64,000 nucleotides of DNA from positions 434,001-498,000 of the forward strand of contig NZ_FTLW01000001.1 of the NCBI RefSeq assembly GCF_900155935.1. Reading direction: 5' to 3'. This DNA comes from Solilutibacter tolerans. GTDB lineage: Bacteria; Pseudomonadota; Gammaproteobacteria; Xanthomonadales; Xanthomonadaceae. Positions 63,549-64,000 of this stretch are shown piece by piece. The notes under the pieces were generated by a model that was not told the origin of the DNA, searched no databases, and worked only from the letters and a program-made list of their open reading frames with translations. The first letter of the stretch is position 1; each line of letters starts with the position of its first letter. Both the position numbers and the translations under genes were made by a program.

Positions 63549-64000
63549 TCAACGTGGGGCGGTACCCGCCAGTGACTTTTCCGGCCAGTGGCATAGATCA
63601 AGCACGGGGCATAACGCACAATCGGGCTTGCGGGCCTTGCAAATGTAACGCCCGTGCAGGATCAGCCAGTGGTGGGCATGGCGCAGGTATGGGGCAGGCA
63701 CACGTTTGATCAAGGCGTTCTCCACCGCGCGAACATCCTTGCCCGGTGCCAGTCCCATCCGATTGGCGACGCGAAAAATATGCGTGTCCACTGCCATCGT
63801 GTGTTGGCCGAAAGCGGTGTTGAGCACCACGTTCGCCGTCTTGCGGCCAACGCCGGGCAGGGCTTCAAGCGCCGCGCGATCCGCCGGTACTTCGCCGCCA
63901 TGGCGCTCCAGCAGCTGTTCCGACAAGGCCACGACATTCGCGGCCTTGGTATTGAACAAACCAATAGTGGCGATGTAGGGCTTCAAACCTTCCACGCCCA
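63549..64000 (-). CDS. nth: Endonuclease III, 5' part outside the window
   Basis: About 150 C-terminal residues are visible; the first 70-75 residues lie beyond the window end, and the frame is open to the edge. Helix-hairpin-helix with the catalytic Lys (LPGVGRKTANVVLNTAFG) and Asp (VDTHIF), then the 4Fe-4S cluster motif C-x6-C-x2-C-x5-C (CKARKPDCALCPVLDLC). It excises oxidised pyrimidines and cuts AP sites. The tail WPEKSLAGTAPR after the cluster is typical in length. Confidence 0.93.
   Translation of the reverse strand, partial: GVEGLKPYIATIGLFNTKAANVVALSEQLLERHGGEVPADRAALEALPGVGRKTANVVLNTAFGQHTMAVDTHIFRVANRMGLAPGKDVRAVENALIKRVPAPYLRHAHHWLILHGRYICKARKPDCALCPVLDLCHWPEKSLAGTAPR

Overview
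This window comes from a chromosome of a gammaproteobacterium of the order Lysobacterales/Xanthomonadales, probably family Lysobacteraceae (Xanthomonadaceae). The case rests on the high but not extreme G+C, the gene order (yhdP-tldD, darP facing pmbA; uppS-cdsA-dxr-rseP-bamA-lpxD-fabZ-lpxA-lpxB-rnhB-dnaE-accA-tilS as one long run with no skp) and protein features such as the alanine/lysine-rich tail of ribosomal protein S2. The genus cannot be fixed from the sequence alone. Coding density is very high and no gap reaches 300 bases. No insertion sequence, phage, CRISPR array or rRNA is present; one tRNA gene is.

Layout. 1-6.7 kb: the 3' part of yhdP, the metalloprotease pair tldD and pmbA/tldE with darP between them, and a small membrane protein. 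6.7-27 kb: a nearly unbroken minus-strand block for envelope and lipid synthesis (uppS, cdsA, dxr, rseP, bamA, lpxD, fabZ, lpxA, lpxB), replication and repair (dnaE, rnhB, xseB), tRNA modification (tilS), malonyl-CoA (accA) and isoprenoids (ispA), headed by frr, a cation exporter and pyrH. 27-32.5 kb: an MFS carrier and a hemerythrin on the plus strand split the usual rpsB-tsf-pyrH-frr cluster; rpsB and tsf follow on the minus strand with a small unrecognised gene between them, then map. 32.5-43.3 kb: glnD, dapD, dapE and asnB, i.e. nitrogen signalling and aspartate-family amino acids, with an S15-type lipoprotein hydrolase and an NADH dehydrogenase. 43.3-45.5 kb: a short ArsR-led operon of unknown role and tpm. 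45.5-53.9 kb: parC, an orphan hybrid histidine kinase, tRNA-Leu(CAG), rnr, rlmB and rnt. 53.9-55.9 kb: a three-gene copper-peptide (HvfA/bufferin type) RiPP operon. 56-63.5 kb: the pst-phoU phosphate uptake genes with two PstS paralogues and a divergent phosphate-type porin, under PhoB-like direct repeats. The window ends inside nth.

Two regulatory or biosynthetic systems stand out. First, asnB is preceded by a 40-codon leader peptide with seven Asn codons among nine consecutive codons, followed by mutually exclusive RNA stems and an intrinsic terminator: this looks like a complete ribosome-mediated attenuator responding to asparagine. Second, the DUF692 (MNIO) and DUF2063 genes stand behind a secreted precursor that carries two canonical EF-hand loops and a C-terminal run of EGKCG-type motifs, so a calcium-binding-type domain is fused to a probable copper-binding modified tail.

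Calls are based on reading the translations and DNA by eye. Start codons were often moved downstream of the longest open frame where family N-termini, ribosome-binding sites or stop/start overlaps supported it; functions are by family recognition and were not checked by a search.
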